Assembly: GCA_947470805.1 (NCBI GenBank) | Contig: CANIVU010000011.1 | Span: 62,001 to 126,000 of the forward strand | DNA from: Acidobacteriota bacterium | Lineage (GTDB): Bacteria > Acidobacteriota > Terriglobia > Bryobacterales > Bryobacteraceae | Reading direction: 5' to 3' | DNA length: 64,000 bases | Shown: piece by piece, positions 42,985 to 52,980 of the stretch | How positions within the stretch are numbered: position 1 is the stretch's first letter | Layout of the letters: each line of letters starts with the position of its first letter | Position numbers and translations under genes: made by a program | The notes under the pieces: generated by a model | Databases searched by the model: none | The model's input: the letters and a program-made list of their open reading frames with translations, nothing else | What the model was told of the DNA's origin: nothing

Positions 42985-44151
42985 ATGAGTCAGCGAGTAT
43001 ACATTTTCGATACCACGTTGCGTGACGGAGAACAGTCCCCGGGCTGTTCCATGACAGTACCTGAGAAGCTCAAGATGGCGGCCAAACTGGTCGACCTCGG
43101 CGTCGACATCATGGAGGCCGGCTTCCCCATTGCCTCCATCGGTGACTTCGAAGCCGTCGAAGCCGTCTCCAAGGAGTTCAGCGAAATGCAGGTCGCGGCG
43201 CTCGCGCGCTGCACCAAGCTGGACATCGATCGTGCGGCCGAAGCGCTCAAACACACCAAGCGCCCGCGCATCCACACGTTCATGGCGACCAGCGACATCC
43301 ACCTCCAGTTCAAGTTGAAGAAATCGCGCGAACAGGTTCTGGAAGAAGTAGTTAAGTCCGTGACACTGGCGCGGACATACTGCGACGATGTCGAATTCTC
43401 CGCCGAAGACGCCGCCCGCACGGATCCTGATTATCTCGAACAGGTCTCCAAAGCCGCCGTCGCCGCCGGTGCCCGCACCATCAACCTGCCGGACACCGTG
43501 GGCTACTCCATCCCCAGCGAATACTCGGCCCTGATCGGCCGCATCTGCAAGGCGCTCGGCGATACGGCCATCGTCTCCGTCCACTGCCACGACGATCTCG
43601 GCCTGGCCGTCGCCAACTCGCTCGCCGCCATCGAAGCCGGCGCCCGCCAGATCGAATGCACCATCAACGGCATCGGTGAACGGGCCGGCAACTGCTCGCT
43701 CGAAGAGATCGTCATGATCCTCAAAACCCGTGGCGACAAGCTCCCGTACTACACCAACATCAATACGGAACACCTCTTCGCCGCCAGCCAGACGTTGAGC
43801 TCGGTCATCACCTTCGGCCCCCAGCCCAATAAAGCGATCGTCGGTGAAAACGCCTTCGCCCACGAAGCCGGCATCCACCAGGACGGCTACCTGAAGAACA
43901 AGTCCACCTACGAGATCATCGACCCCAAAACCGTCGGCGTCCCCCAAGGTAAACTGGTTCTCGGCAAGCATAGCGGCCGCCACGCGCTGAAAGACCGTTG
44001 CTCGGATCTGGGTTTTGAACTCACCAAGGAAGAGCTCGATTTCGTCTATCACGGCTTCTGCGAACTGGCCGACCGCGTGAAAGGTGTCCGCAACGACGCC
44101 ATCGCCAACATCTGCCGCGAAGCCAAGAAAGCACAGGGTGTCAGCGCCTAA
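42985..44151 (+). CDS. leuA: 2-isopropylmalate synthase, short form
   Basis: 388 residues from ATG 42985, preceded by GGAGG. Catalyses acetyl-CoA plus 2-oxoisovalerate to 2-isopropylmalate, the first committed step to leucine. HMGL-like TIM barrel: [13 protein letters not shown] (metal site), [24 protein letters not shown] (metal His), NGIGERAGN. After the helical region GKHSGRHAL the protein ends near [15 protein letters not shown]. The C-terminal LeuA_dimer domain that binds leucine (total about 500-560 residues in most enzymes) is absent. Homocitrate or citramalate synthase are alternatives, but leuBCD follow immediately. Confidence 0.92.
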   Translation: MSQRVYIFDTTLRDGEQSPGCSMTVPEKLKMAAKLVDLGVDIMEAGFPIASIGDFEAVEAVSKEFSEMQVAALARCTKLDIDRAAEALKHTKRPRIHTFMATSDIHLQFKLKKSREQVLEEVVKSVTLARTYCDDVEFSAEDAARTDPDYLEQVSKAAVAAGARTINLPDTVGYSIPSEYSALIGRICKALGDTAIVSVHCHDDLGLAVANSLAAIEAGARQIECTINGIGERAGNCSLEEIVMILKTRGDKLPYYTNINTEHLFAASQTLSSVITFGPQPNKAIVGENAFAHEAGIHQDGYLKNKSTYEIIDPKTVGVPQGKLVLGKHSGRHALKDRCSDLGFELTKEELDFVYHGFCELADRVKGVRNDAIANICREAKKAQGVSA

Positions 44152-44181
44152 CCGCGTAGCGCCTAATCAAGTAAGGATTCC

Positions 44182-45264
44182 ATGCAACTCAACGTACTCA
44201 CTGTCCCCGGTGACGGTATCGGCACCGAAGTAACCCGCGAAGCGGTCAAGGTCCTCGAAAAGGTCGTCTCCAAGTACGGCCACTCGCTCAAACTCACCGA
44301 CGCGCTCCTCGGCGGCATCGCCATCCACCAGACCGGCTCCCCCTTTCCCGACGACACTGCCCGCAAGGCCCTCGATGCCGACGCCACCCTCATGGGCGCC
44401 GTCGGCCTCCCGGAGTTCGACAACGCGCCCCCCGAAAAGCGCCCCGAAAAAGGCCTCCTCGGCATTCGCAAGATCCTCGGTGTCTACGCCAACCTTCGCC
44501 CCGTGAAGGCCTGGCCGGCGTTGATCGAATCTTCCCCGCTCAAGAACCACATCGTCGAAGGCGTGGACATGATCATCGTCCGCGAACTCAACGGCGGCAT
44601 CTACTACGGCACCCCCCGCGGCATCGAAGGCTCCGGCGACACGGAACGTGGCACCAACACCATGACCTACACCCGCGCCGAAATCGCCCGCATCACCCGC
44701 ATGGGCTTCCACCTCGCCCGCGGCCGTAAGAAGAAACTGACCTCCGTAGACAAGTCGAACGTTCTCGAAACCTCGCAGCTTTGGCGTCGCGTGGTCAACG
44801 AAATCGCCCCCGAATTCCCCGACGTCGAACTCGAGCACATCCTGGTCGACAACTGCGCCATGCAGCTCATCCTCCGCCCCAAGCAGTTCGACGTGGTGGT
44901 GATGGAGAACATGTTCGGCGACATCCTGAGCGACGAAGGTGCCGTGCTCGCCGGCTCCATCGGCATGCTCCCCAGCGCCTCCATCGGCGAACGCAAGCCC
45001 AACGGCGCCTTCGTCGGGCTGTACGAACCCGTCCACGGTTCGGCCCCCGACATCGCCGGCCAGAACAAGGCCAACCCGCTCGGCGCCATCGGCTCCGTCA
45101 GCGCCATGCTCGAATACAGCTTCGGCCTGAAGGAAGAAGCCGCCGCCGTCAACGCCGCCATGGAAGCCGTTCTCAACAGTGGCCGCGTCACCGCGGACCT
45201 CAAGCCGAAAGGCACCCCCGCCACCACATCTGAAGTAGGAGACGCTGTCGCCAATGCCATCTAA
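44182..45264 (+). CDS. leuB: 3-isopropylmalate dehydrogenase
   Basis: 360 residues. Oxidatively decarboxylates 3-isopropylmalate with NAD. Motifs: [10 protein letters not shown], the substrate-binding [55 protein letters not shown] and [12 protein letters not shown]. Starts 30 bases after leuA and overlaps leuC by 11 bases. Confidence 0.95.
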   Translation: MQLNVLTVPGDGIGTEVTREAVKVLEKVVSKYGHSLKLTDALLGGIAIHQTGSPFPDDTARKALDADATLMGAVGLPEFDNAPPEKRPEKGLLGIRKILGVYANLRPVKAWPALIESSPLKNHIVEGVDMIIVRELNGGIYYGTPRGIEGSGDTERGTNTMTYTRAEIARITRMGFHLARGRKKKLTSVDKSNVLETSQLWRRVVNEIAPEFPDVELEHILVDNCAMQLILRPKQFDVVVMENMFGDILSDEGAVLAGSIGMLPSASIGERKPNGAFVGLYEPVHGSAPDIAGQNKANPLGAIGSVSAMLEYSFGLKEEAAAVNAAMEAVLNSGRVTADLKPKGTPATTSEVGDAVANAI

Positions 45265-46663
45265 GCCCCGCACAATCATCGAAAAGGTGTGGGATAACCA
45301 CATCGTCGCCGAACGCGAAGGCGCCCCGTCGCTGCTCTTCATCGACCTGCACCTCGTCCACGAAGTCACCTCGCCCCAGGCCTTCAGCGGCCTCCGCCAG
45401 CGGGGTGTCAAGGTTCGCCGTCCGGACTTGACCTTCTGCACCGTCGATCACTCCACCCCCACCACGCCGCGCAGCCTGCCCATCGTCGATCCCATCGCCG
45501 CCACGCAGGTCGCCCAGCTCGAAAAGAACGCCCAGGAATTCGGCATCCCCTACTTCGGTTTCCAGAACCGCGATCAGGGCATCGTCCACGTCATCGGACC
45601 GGAAAACGGCCTCACCCAACCGGGCATGACCGTCGTCTGCGGCGACTCCCACACCGCCACCCACGGCGCGTTCGGCGCCTTGGCCTTCGGCATCGGGACC
45701 TCCGAAGTCGAAATGGTGCTCGCCAGCCAGACGCTGCTCCAAAAGAAGTCGAAGTCGTATGAAGTCCGCGTCGAAGGCACGCTGAAACCCGGCGTCACTG
45801 CCAAGGACATCATCCTCGCCCTCTGCGCCAAAATCGGCATCGGCGGCGGCACCGGCTGCGTGTTTGAATACACCGGCTCGGCCATCCGCGCCCTGTCCAT
45901 GGAAGAGCGCATGACCGTCTGCAACATGTCCATCGAAGCCGGCGCCCGCGCCGGTCTGGTGGCTCCGGACGAAAAGACGTTCGAATATCTCAAGGGTCGC
46001 CGCTTCGCACCGAAGGGCGAAAAGTGGGATGAAGCCGTCGCCAAGTGGAAGGAACTCGTCACCGACGAAGGCGCCACCTACGACCACTCCATCTTGATCG
46101 ATGCCGACTCGCTCGAACCCATGATCACCTTCGGCACCAACCCCGGCATGGGCATGGCCATTAGCGCCAACGTCCCGGACCCGGCTAACGTGACCGATTC
46201 GCTCGAACGCGAGTCGCTCCGCAAAGCCCTCGTCTACATGGGCCTCCAAGCCGGTCAGCCCATCGCCGGCCAGAAGATCGATGTGGTCTTCGTCGGCTCC
46301 TGCACCAACTCGCGCATGTCGGACCTCCGCGCCGCCGCGGGCGTCCTCAAAGGTCGCAAGGTCTCCCCCAGCGTCCGGACGATGATCGTCCCCGGTTCGC
46401 AGGAGATCAAGCGCCAGGCCGAAGCGGAAGGCTTGGACCAGATCTTCAAGGATGCCGGCGCCGAATGGCGCGAAGCCGGTTGCTCCATGTGCATCGCCAT
46501 GAACGGGGATCAACTCACCCCCGGTCAGTACAGCGTGTCCACTTCTAACCGCAACTTCGAAGGCCGCCAGGGCAAGGGCGGGCGCACGTTCCTGGCCAGC
46601 CCGCAAACCGCGGCAGCTTCGGCCATCATGGGCGTCGTCACCGACGTTCGGACCCTCGCCTAG
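45254..46663 (+). CDS. leuC: 3-isopropylmalate dehydratase large subunit
   Basis: 469 residues, the aconitase-fold large subunit that isomerises 2- to 3-isopropylmalate using a [4Fe-4S] cluster. Cluster ligands: Cys in [11 protein letters not shown], and the pair in [24 protein letters not shown] and [14 protein letters not shown] are the substrate-site motifs. Forms a complex with LeuD encoded 15 bases downstream. Confidence 0.95.
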   Translation: MPSKPRTIIEKVWDNHIVAEREGAPSLLFIDLHLVHEVTSPQAFSGLRQRGVKVRRPDLTFCTVDHSTPTTPRSLPIVDPIAATQVAQLEKNAQEFGIPYFGFQNRDQGIVHVIGPENGLTQPGMTVVCGDSHTATHGAFGALAFGIGTSEVEMVLASQTLLQKKSKSYEVRVEGTLKPGVTAKDIILALCAKIGIGGGTGCVFEYTGSAIRALSMEERMTVCNMSIEAGARAGLVAPDEKTFEYLKGRRFAPKGEKWDEAVAKWKELVTDEGATYDHSILIDADSLEPMITFGTNPGMGMAISANVPDPANVTDSLERESLRKALVYMGLQAGQPIAGQKIDVVFVGSCTNSRMSDLRAAAGVLKGRKVSPSVRTMIVPGSQEIKRQAEAEGLDQIFKDAGAEWREAGCSMCIAMNGDQLTPGQYSVSTSNRNFEGRQGKGGRTFLASPQTAAASAIMGVVTDVRTLA

Positions 46664-46677
46664 AAAGGAATCGCACG

Positions 46678-47277
46678 ATGAAATTTGAATCCACAGTTAC
46701 GCAGATCCAGGCCGATAACATCGACACGGATCAGATCATTCCCGCGCGCTTCCTGAAGACCATCAGCAAGGACGGCTTGGGCGACCAGCTCTTCTTCGAC
46801 TGGCGCTACAACGCCGACGGTTCGCACAAAGCCGACTTCATCCTCAACACCGACAAAGCCAAGGCCTCCAAGGTCCTCTTCGCCGGCGACAACTTCGGCT
46901 GCGGCTCCTCCCGCGAACACGCCCCGTGGGCCCTCACCCAGTACGGCTTTCAAGCGGTCATCTCCACCAGCTTCGCCGACATCTTCAAGCAGAACTCGCT
47001 CAAGAACCGCCTGCTGCCGCTCGTCGTCAGCAAGGAAGTTCACCAGCAACTGCGCGAAGCCCTGGAAGCCATCCCCGACCTCCAGGTCTCTGTCGACGTC
47101 GAAACCCAGACCTTCACCTGGCCCGGTGGCCCCGCGGTCACCTTCACCATCGACGCCTTCGCCAAGCATTGCCTGCTCGCCGGTGTCGATGAAATCGGCT
47201 ATGTGCTCCAGCACGAAGCCGAAATCGCCGCCTACGAAGCCAAGCGTTTCAGCACCCTGAACACGCTCGCCAGCTAG
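46678..47277 (+). CDS. leuD: 3-isopropylmalate dehydratase small subunit
   Basis: 199 residues. DNIDTDQIIPARFL and FGCGSSREHAPWAL are the LeuD signature, and the swivelling aconitase domain supplies the substrate-specific loop. Preceded by AAAGGA and followed by a terminator, so it closes the leuABCD operon. Confidence 0.95.
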   Translation: MKFESTVTQIQADNIDTDQIIPARFLKTISKDGLGDQLFFDWRYNADGSHKADFILNTDKAKASKVLFAGDNFGCGSSREHAPWALTQYGFQAVISTSFADIFKQNSLKNRLLPLVVSKEVHQQLREALEAIPDLQVSVDVETQTFTWPGGPAVTFTIDAFAKHCLLAGVDEIGYVLQHEAEIAAYEAKRFSTLNTLAS

Positions 47278-47296
47278 CATTCGCCGCAAACCAAAC

Positions 47297-47329
47297 GGCC
47301 CGCTCTGTGCAAACAGGCGGGCCTTTTTC
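47297..47329 (+). terminator. Rho-independent terminator of leuABCD
   Basis: GGCCCGC (47297-47303) pairs with GCGGGCC (47317-47323), with a second inner stem CTGT/ACAG around a GCAA loop, then TTTTT. Confidence 0.9.
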
Positions 47330-47369
47330 CTTTCCAGGAAGGACTTCGCCTATACTTGAGTTCATCATA

Positions 47370-48836
47370 ATGCCCACGGAAAGCCGTTCCCTCGGCCGCC
47401 GCGATGCTCTGACACTTCTCGCAGTCGCCTTCGTCCTCTCTCGCCTCTTCTACTTCTTCCTCGGTGTCCGGTTTGATGAGGTTCCCCTCGAGTTCTACAA
47501 CCAATACATAGACCCTCTCCTCCTCCGCAACGATCTCTGGACCAGCCTCTACTACCTCAAAGAGCAGCCTCCGCTGTACAATCTCTTCCTCGGCCTCGTC
47601 GTTCAGCTGTTTCCCGCACACACCACCGCCGCCTTCGCCGGCGCCTATCTCGCCATCGGCCTCGCCCTCATCCTTTGCCTGTTCTCCCTCCTCGAGCGCT
47701 TCGCCGTCCCCCGGCCTCTCGCCCTCACCATCGCCCTCGTTTTCTCCTGCAACCCCGTCACCATCCTCTACGAAAACCTGCTCTTCTTCGAATACCCGAT
47801 CACGTTTCTGCTCTGCCTCGCCGCACTCGCCCTGCACCGGTTCGCCACCTCCGGCCGCCGTCTGGACGCCACCGTCTTCTTCTCCTGCCTCGCCCTCATC
47901 AGCGGGATTCGGAGCATCTTCCATCTGGTCTGGTTTCTTCTGCTGGCCGCTATGGTCTTCTACGCCCTGCCCCGCTGGCGCCGCACCACCGCCACCGCCC
48001 TCATCCTCCCCGCCGCTCTTGTCTTCTTCATGTACGGCAAGAGTTTGGTCCTCTTCGGGAACTGGGTCCCCGGCGCCGATGTCTATGCCTCCGCCAACTT
48101 AGCCATCATGTCCACGCGCGCCGTTCCTCCCGCCAAACTGCAAGCCCTCATCGACTCCGGCGCCATCTCACCCGCCTACCTGAGAACCAACATCTACAAC
48201 GTCAAAAACTCCCCCATCATGGACCTGGTTCCCATCCCCCCAAAGACCGGCGCCGCCGTCCTCGACGATCGGATCAAATCCAATGGCTTAGTGAATTGGA
48301 ACTCCCTTTGGATGGCTGAATACGGTAAACGTCTGCGGAAAGATGCCAATGTCGTCCTCCGCCTCTACCCCATCTATTACCTCTACGCCACCCGTTACAA
48401 CTTCGGTCTGGCCATCGAACCGGCCTCCCGGAATTTCCCCTTCGACGGCCGCACCGGCGCCTACGATAACGTCAAGTTCCTCGCCAAACCTCTGCAATTC
48501 TACGTCGCCCTCAGCGCCGGCAAGTTCGGTGATCAACGTCCTTGGCTCAATCTGATCCTCTACCCGGTCCTGCTTGTCTACGGCCTCTGGCTGGTCGCCA
48601 GCTGGTTCATCGCCGGTTGGAAACAACGCAAACTTCCCGACGGCCCGGCCGGGATCACCATCTTCTTCATCGTCTCCAATATCTACTTCCTCTGCGCCGC
48701 CGTCGTGTTCATTTCCGAAGCCGACCATAACCGCTACCGCGACGAAGTGTCCGCCTTATTCGCGGTCGTCCTTGGTCTCGGCCTCTCCGCGGCCTTCACT
48801 CGCTTAAAAGCCGGAAGCTATCCGTCAAACCGGTAA
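47370..48836 (+). CDS. Polytopic membrane protein, GT-C-like
   Basis: 488 residues from ATG 47370. About ten hydrophobic helices. Early extracytoplasmic loop with VRFDEVPLEFYNQYIDPLLL and YYLKEQPPLYNL, like ArnT/PMT-type glycosyltransferases that have acidic residues after helix 1. The late SEADHNRYRDEV loop is also typical. Substrate unknown. Its last 19 bases overlap the convergent response-regulator gene. Confidence 0.72.
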   Translation: MPTESRSLGRRDALTLLAVAFVLSRLFYFFLGVRFDEVPLEFYNQYIDPLLLRNDLWTSLYYLKEQPPLYNLFLGLVVQLFPAHTTAAFAGAYLAIGLALILCLFSLLERFAVPRPLALTIALVFSCNPVTILYENLLFFEYPITFLLCLAALALHRFATSGRRLDATVFFSCLALISGIRSIFHLVWFLLLAAMVFYALPRWRRTTATALILPAALVFFMYGKSLVLFGNWVPGADVYASANLAIMSTRAVPPAKLQALIDSGAISPAYLRTNIYNVKNSPIMDLVPIPPKTGAAVLDDRIKSNGLVNWNSLWMAEYGKRLRKDANVVLRLYPIYYLYATRYNFGLAIEPASRNFPFDGRTGAYDNVKFLAKPLQFYVALSAGKFGDQRPWLNLILYPVLLVYGLWLVASWFIAGWKQRKLPDGPAGITIFFIVSNIYFLCAAVVFISEADHNRYRDEVSALFAVVLGLGLSAAFTRLKAGSYPSNR

Positions 48837-49495
48837 CCCATCCCCCGCACAGTCACTAAGTGCACCGGCGCCGATGGGTCTTTTTCTATCTTCTGCCGCA
48901 GCCAGGTCATATGCACGTCCACTGTCCGCGTATTCGGCGTAGCATGGTATCCCCAAACTTCTTTCAATAAAATGTCCCGGCTCACCAACTCCCCCCGCCG
49001 TTGTGCCAAAAACCGCAGCAATTGATACTCTTTTGCCGACAGCGCCACCTCCTGCCCCTCCCGCCGCACCACCGCCGCCTTGGCGTCAATTTCGATATCT
49101 CCTATCCGTAAGTTCTCCGCCAGCGGCTCTTTCTTCGCCCGGCGTAATAATGCTTCAATCCGCGCCAGTAACTCCGGCGTATGAAACGGCTTCGGTAAAT
49201 AGTCATCCGCGCCTATCTTCAGTCCCGCCACCCGGTCGTCCACCTGCCCTCGCGCCGTCAACATCAGCACCGGCGTATCTACCCCCTCGTCCCGCAGCGT
49301 CCGGCAAATCGTGAACCCGTCCATCCCCGGCAGCATCACGTCCAGCAGGATCAGGTCATACCCCGCCTGCCGCGCCGCCGCCAACCCGCTCAGCCCGTCC
49401 GCCCGGCTCTCCACCGTGAACCCCTCGGCCGTCAGCCGGTCGGTCAACGTCAGCCGCAATCCCGGTTCGTCTTCAATCATCAATAGCAGTGCCAT
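48818..49495 (-). CDS. OmpR-family response regulator
   Basis: 225 residues. Receiver domain with DEPG start, phospho-Asp in LILLDVMLPGMDGF (about 52), Thr in LMLTARGQ and Lys in LPKPFHT; winged-helix DNA-binding domain from about 130 with EVALSAKEYQLLRFLAQRRG and RTVDVHMTWLRQKI. Follows the histidine kinase gene by about three bases. The pair is divergent from a Spy/CpxP-like gene and probably regulates it. Confidence 0.93.
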   Translation of the reverse strand: MALLLMIEDEPGLRLTLTDRLTAEGFTVESRADGLSGLAAARQAGYDLILLDVMLPGMDGFTICRTLRDEGVDTPVLMLTARGQVDDRVAGLKIGADDYLPKPFHTPELLARIEALLRRAKKEPLAENLRIGDIEIDAKAAVVRREGQEVALSAKEYQLLRFLAQRRGELVSRDILLKEVWGYHATPNTRTVDVHMTWLRQKIEKDPSAPVHLVTVRGMGYRFDG

Positions 49496-49498
49496 AAG

Positions 49499-51070
49499 TT
49501 ACTCGCAAGGTATCGTCAAAACAAATCGCGCCCCGCCCTCCGGTTTATTGCTCGCCTTCACCGAACCCCCATGCGCCCGTGCAATCCGGTCCACCAGCGC
49601 CAACCCCAAGCCGCTCCCCTTCCGCTGCTGCGCCCGGCTCTCCACGCCCCGGTAGAACGGATCGAACAGATGCGGCAGATCGGCCGGCGAAATCCCCGCC
49701 CCCCGGTCCTCCACCGTAAACACCCCATTCTCCGCCCGTATCCCCACCCACTTCCCGCCACCATGCCGCAGCGCATTCTCCACCAGGTTCCGCAACGCCA
49801 CGTGCAACGCTCCCGCGTCCCCGCTCAACGTCCCGTTCGTGTACGCAATATCCCACTCGCATCCCTGCCGCTCGGCCACCGGCCGCATCTCCCGCTCCAG
49901 ATTCGCCATCAGGTCGGACACCAATATTGCCCGCTTCTCCAATGGAATCCGGTCCGCCTCATACTCGCTGAACCGCAGCACCTGGTCCACCATCCCCGTC
50001 AGCCGCGTCCCCTCGTCCCGCACCAGTGCCCCGTACTCGCGCACCTTCGCCGGGTCTTTCACATACCCCCCGGCCAGGTTATCGCCCGCCGAAACAATCA
50101 CCGCCAGCGGTGTCCGCAACTCATGCGAAACCCCCGCCGTGAACTCCAGTTGCAACCGCGCCAGCCTCTGGGACCGCCGCAGCGCAAACCCCACCGCTAC
50201 CATCGCCATCGCCAGGAATAACAGCGTCACCCCGCTCACCGCCAGGTTCTTCACCCGCGTACGCGCCACGACGCTCTCTAAAGTCCCGTCCCGATGCGTC
50301 GCCTCCAGTCGCCAAATCCCCGGCCCCGCAAACCCGGCCCCCGGCGGCCGCCCGCCCTTCTTCTTCTTCCATCCCCCGCGCCCCGGCGGCGGCCCCGGCG
50401 GCGCTGAACCCCGGTTAATCTGCCGGAACACCGGTACCGCAACATCGCCCCTCACGGCCTCGCTGAACTTCACAACCCGAACCGAATACTCGTTCAGGTA
50501 GATCTCCCCCAACTGTTCCTTCACCAACCGCGGCAGGAATTGGTCCACAATCGTCCGCTCGTCCAACTCCAACACCACAAACCCCGTCCGCTCGTCTTCT
50601 TCCCCAAACGCCGGTCCCAACAACGCCGCCGGATCGGCGTGAATCGGACCCTCCCGCACCACCTGCTCGTTCCACCACTCCGGCACCGCCACCCCCACCA
50701 TCCGCCTCTGCGCCGCGTCCCATACCTCGGCCCGCACGCCATCCTCCCCCTCCGTCGCCCGCAACACCCGCAGCAACGGCAACCCATCCTCCCCGGCTGT
50801 ATAGTTGGCAATTCGCTGTTCCAAGGGCACCCCGTCCCCGCCCCGCGGCCCAACCAGCGTCGCGTGCAACTGCCCCGCCGCCCGATCCGTCTCGGCCGAC
50901 ACCCGTTCCAACGCCGCCGTCAGCTCCCGCGTCCGCCTCTGCTGATCGGCCTCAGCCACCTCGCTGATCCACCGGTACTGCAACCACGCCAGCGGCAACA
51001 GCGCCAGCAAAGCGCCGCCCACCAGAACGTTCACCTGCTTTTCACTCATTCGCATGGGGTGCACGTCCAT
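49499..51070 (-). CDS. Sensor histidine kinase
   Basis: About 523 residues from the ATG at 51070; ATGs at 51055 and 51049 are alternatives with no clear ribosome site. First membrane helix VNVLVGGALLALLPLAWLQYRW, a large periplasmic sensor part (about 40-275) with a Gly/Pro/Lys-rich insert (PPGPPPGRGGWKKKKGGRPP), and a second helix NLAVSGVTLLFLAMAMVAVGFAL. HisKA with His in GVSHELRTPLAVIVSAGDN, then HATPase (FDPFYRG, KGSGLGLALV). Envelope-stress type signalling with the adjacent regulator. Confidence 0.9.
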   Translation of the reverse strand: MDVHPMRMSEKQVNVLVGGALLALLPLAWLQYRWISEVAEADQQRRTRELTAALERVSAETDRAAGQLHATLVGPRGGDGVPLEQRIANYTAGEDGLPLLRVLRATEGEDGVRAEVWDAAQRRMVGVAVPEWWNEQVVREGPIHADPAALLGPAFGEEDERTGFVVLELDERTIVDQFLPRLVKEQLGEIYLNEYSVRVVKFSEAVRGDVAVPVFRQINRGSAPPGPPPGRGGWKKKKGGRPPGAGFAGPGIWRLEATHRDGTLESVVARTRVKNLAVSGVTLLFLAMAMVAVGFALRRSQRLARLQLEFTAGVSHELRTPLAVIVSAGDNLAGGYVKDPAKVREYGALVRDEGTRLTGMVDQVLRFSEYEADRIPLEKRAILVSDLMANLEREMRPVAERQGCEWDIAYTNGTLSGDAGALHVALRNLVENALRHGGGKWVGIRAENGVFTVEDRGAGISPADLPHLFDPFYRGVESRAQQRKGSGLGLALVDRIARAHGGSVKASNKPEGGARFVLTIPCE

Positions 51071-51212
51071 TGTCAGCCATAAAGGGAACACCCGGGCGCG
51101 ACCCCCTTCCGATTTAGCCAATCCTTAACCAACTTCTCCCCTCTGGCCGCGTTCAACACTGCAGAGGCTGCGAATTACCCGCCGCCCAAGCCGAAAAGCA
51201 AAGGAAATCCAA

Positions 51213-51755
51213 ATGAAAACTCCGATCGTTCTCACCCTCCTCGCCGCCGCCGTCAGCTTCGCGCAACCCCCGGCCGCCGCCCCCGCCTTCACCGAGCTGA
51301 AGACCTACCTCAACCTTTCCGACACCCAACTCACCTCCATCACGGCGGCCAACAGTGCCGCCCGCACCGCCAATCGCGCCCTCGCCGATCAGATGCACAC
51401 CAAACAGCAAACCCTCCAAACCGCCATCACCAACGGCAGTACCGACGCCGCCGCCATCGGCAAGGCAGTCCTTGAAATCGCCGCCATTCGCAAACAACTC
51501 GACGCCGCCCACACCAAACTCCGAGAACAAGCCACCAGCTTCCTCTCCGCCGATCAGAAGACAAAGCTGAAAGCCCTCGAAGACGCCGAAAAGCTCCAAC
51601 CCGCCATCGGCCAGGCCCATGGGCTCGAACTCCTCGCCCAGCCCGCTAACGCCGCCGGCCGTCCGGTCTCCGGCCCCGGCATGGGCGGACCCGGTATGGG
51701 TGGTCCAGGCATGAACGGACCCGGCCCGCGCCACTTCGGAAATCGCCCCGAATAA
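51213..51755 (+). CDS. Spy/CpxP-like periplasmic protein with a Gly-Pro-Met tail
   Basis: 180 residues. Signal peptide MKTPIVLTLLAAAVSFAQ. The body is helical with LNLSDTQLTSI near the start and FLSADQKTKLKAL further on, i.e. two LTxxQ-like motifs as in Spy/CpxP chaperone or metal-resistance proteins. The tail (about 152-175) repeats GPGMG three times and ends GPRHFGNRPE; Met and His could bind metal. Divergent from the two-component genes, like cpxP next to cpxRA. Confidence 0.75.
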   Translation: MKTPIVLTLLAAAVSFAQPPAAAPAFTELKTYLNLSDTQLTSITAANSAARTANRALADQMHTKQQTLQTAITNGSTDAAAIGKAVLEIAAIRKQLDAAHTKLREQATSFLSADQKTKLKALEDAEKLQPAIGQAHGLELLAQPANAAGRPVSGPGMGGPGMGGPGMNGPGPRHFGNRPE

Positions 51756-51869
51756 TTTTGAAATAGAGAGAGAATATTCCCTCCGGATTCACACTATGTA
51801 AATGTAAGGCGCGATTGCATCGCACCTTCACTCTCTCTCCGAAGTTCCATTCCAGTTCCAAATCCTCTC

Positions 51870-51906
51870 GGCCCGCCGTTTCTCCCAACGGCGGGCCTCT
51901 CCTTTT
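51870..51906 (+). terminator. Rho-independent terminator
   Basis: GGCCCGCCGTT (51870-51880) pairs perfectly with AACGGCGGGCC (51887-51897) across TCTCCC, followed by TCTCCTTTT. Ends the Spy/CpxP-like transcript about 115 bases beyond its stop and isolates the next cassette. Confidence 0.85.
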
Positions 51907-51962
51907 CATCCGGACCCCTTGAAAATCAATGCGCGATAGAATAACCCCAAGGAGTAACTCCC

Positions 51963-52724
51963 GTGCCCGAAACAATCAACCTCGATAACTACGCCGATCT
52001 CCGCGACATCTCCCGCCAATTCTGCGGCACGCTCCAATCCCAGGCCTCCGGCTACCTGGAAACCACCCGCCTCCTCTTCCGTCCCGGTGCCGTCTTCGGG
52101 CCCTATATCACCGGCAGCCACAAGGACAACCCGCGCGATGCCGCCGTCGCCTTCGCCAGCTTCAAAGCCTACTTCGCCGAAGTCGCCTCCGCCAAACCCC
52201 TGGCGCTCGACCCGGCCCTCCCCGACGCCTTCGAAATCCCCTTCGCCACCCCCGTCCTCAACCCCTTCACCTACGGTCACGAAATCACCACCCGCACCGG
52301 TCCCAAGACCGTCACCGTCTCGAGTCCCCTCCGCTGGGTCCTCAGCTTTCCCGATTTCCCCCTCGCCCGCTTCCGCGAACTCGCCGCCGCCCCCAAACGC
52401 TCCGCCGAAGAATTGAAACCCTTCGCCCTCAACTACGCCGCCCTCCACTTCGTCGTCACCCGCAACCCCCGTCTCCTGGCCCTCTTTGAAGCCCTCCGCT
52501 TCCCCATCACCTCCGAAAAAATCCCCGCCCTCGGCGATTTCCCCGTCCTCATCCTCCACGCCCCCGCCGGCGCCGTCCGCCCGCCCGACGACGTAATCGC
52601 GCAAGTCGTCAAATACTCCGGCCAAGACGCCATCGAAGAGGTGCTCGACTACGATAAGTGGGCCAACTTAACCGACCCCATCGCCGAACAATTCAAACCC
52701 GTCGGCGAATCCATGCAATTCTAA
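51963..52724 (+). CDS. Unrecognised protein, first gene of a four-gene cassette
   Basis: 253 residues from GTG 51963, with AAGGAG about six bases before it. Not recognised. No signal peptide, membrane helix or known catalytic motif; features are FCGTLQSQASGYLETTRLLF, GSHKDNPRDAAVAFASFKAYF, a beta-rich middle (TYGHEITTRTGPKTVTV) and a folded C-terminal half. Cytoplasmic, moderately hydrophobic. Seven bases separate it from the next cassette gene. Confidence 0.7.
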   Translation: MPETINLDNYADLRDISRQFCGTLQSQASGYLETTRLLFRPGAVFGPYITGSHKDNPRDAAVAFASFKAYFAEVASAKPLALDPALPDAFEIPFATPVLNPFTYGHEITTRTGPKTVTVSSPLRWVLSFPDFPLARFRELAAAPKRSAEELKPFALNYAALHFVVTRNPRLLALFEALRFPITSEKIPALGDFPVLILHAPAGAVRPPDDVIAQVVKYSGQDAIEEVLDYDKWANLTDPIAEQFKPVGESMQF

Positions 52725-52731
52725 TCCCCCG

Positions 52732-52980
52732 ATGCCCGACGGTTTGATCGAAACAAACGCGGCTCCCATCCGGCGGATCACCAAGTCCGTAACCGATCTG
52801 TCGAACCCCAGTCTCGATCCGTTCATTGTGTGGCTTTCCACGGACCCGGACCCGTACTTCGCCCACGACCCCCTCCTCAAAATTGTTCTCGCCGGTGCCA
52901 TCGGTTTTCGCGACGCCGCCCAGGTATCGCTCACCGTCGACGGCGCCCGCGTCATCCACCGTGTCGCGGTATTCCAATGA
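52732..52980 (+). CDS. Unrecognised small protein, second gene of the cassette
   Basis: 82 residues from ATG 52732, no signal peptide. DPFIVWLSTDPDPYFAHDPLL and VSLTVDGARVIHRVAVFQ suggest a small mixed alpha/beta fold. Its TGA overlaps the next ATG by four bases (ATGA), which strongly supports both as real genes. Confidence 0.65.
   Translation: MPDGLIETNAAPIRRITKSVTDLSNPSLDPFIVWLSTDPDPYFAHDPLLKIVLAGAIGFRDAAQVSLTVDGARVIHRVAVFQ

Noticed and set aside
51660-51740. GGCATGGGCGGACC-like repeats as an intergenic repeat element
   Set aside because: They lie in frame within a coding region and encode the GPGMG peptide repeats of the Spy/CpxP-like protein.
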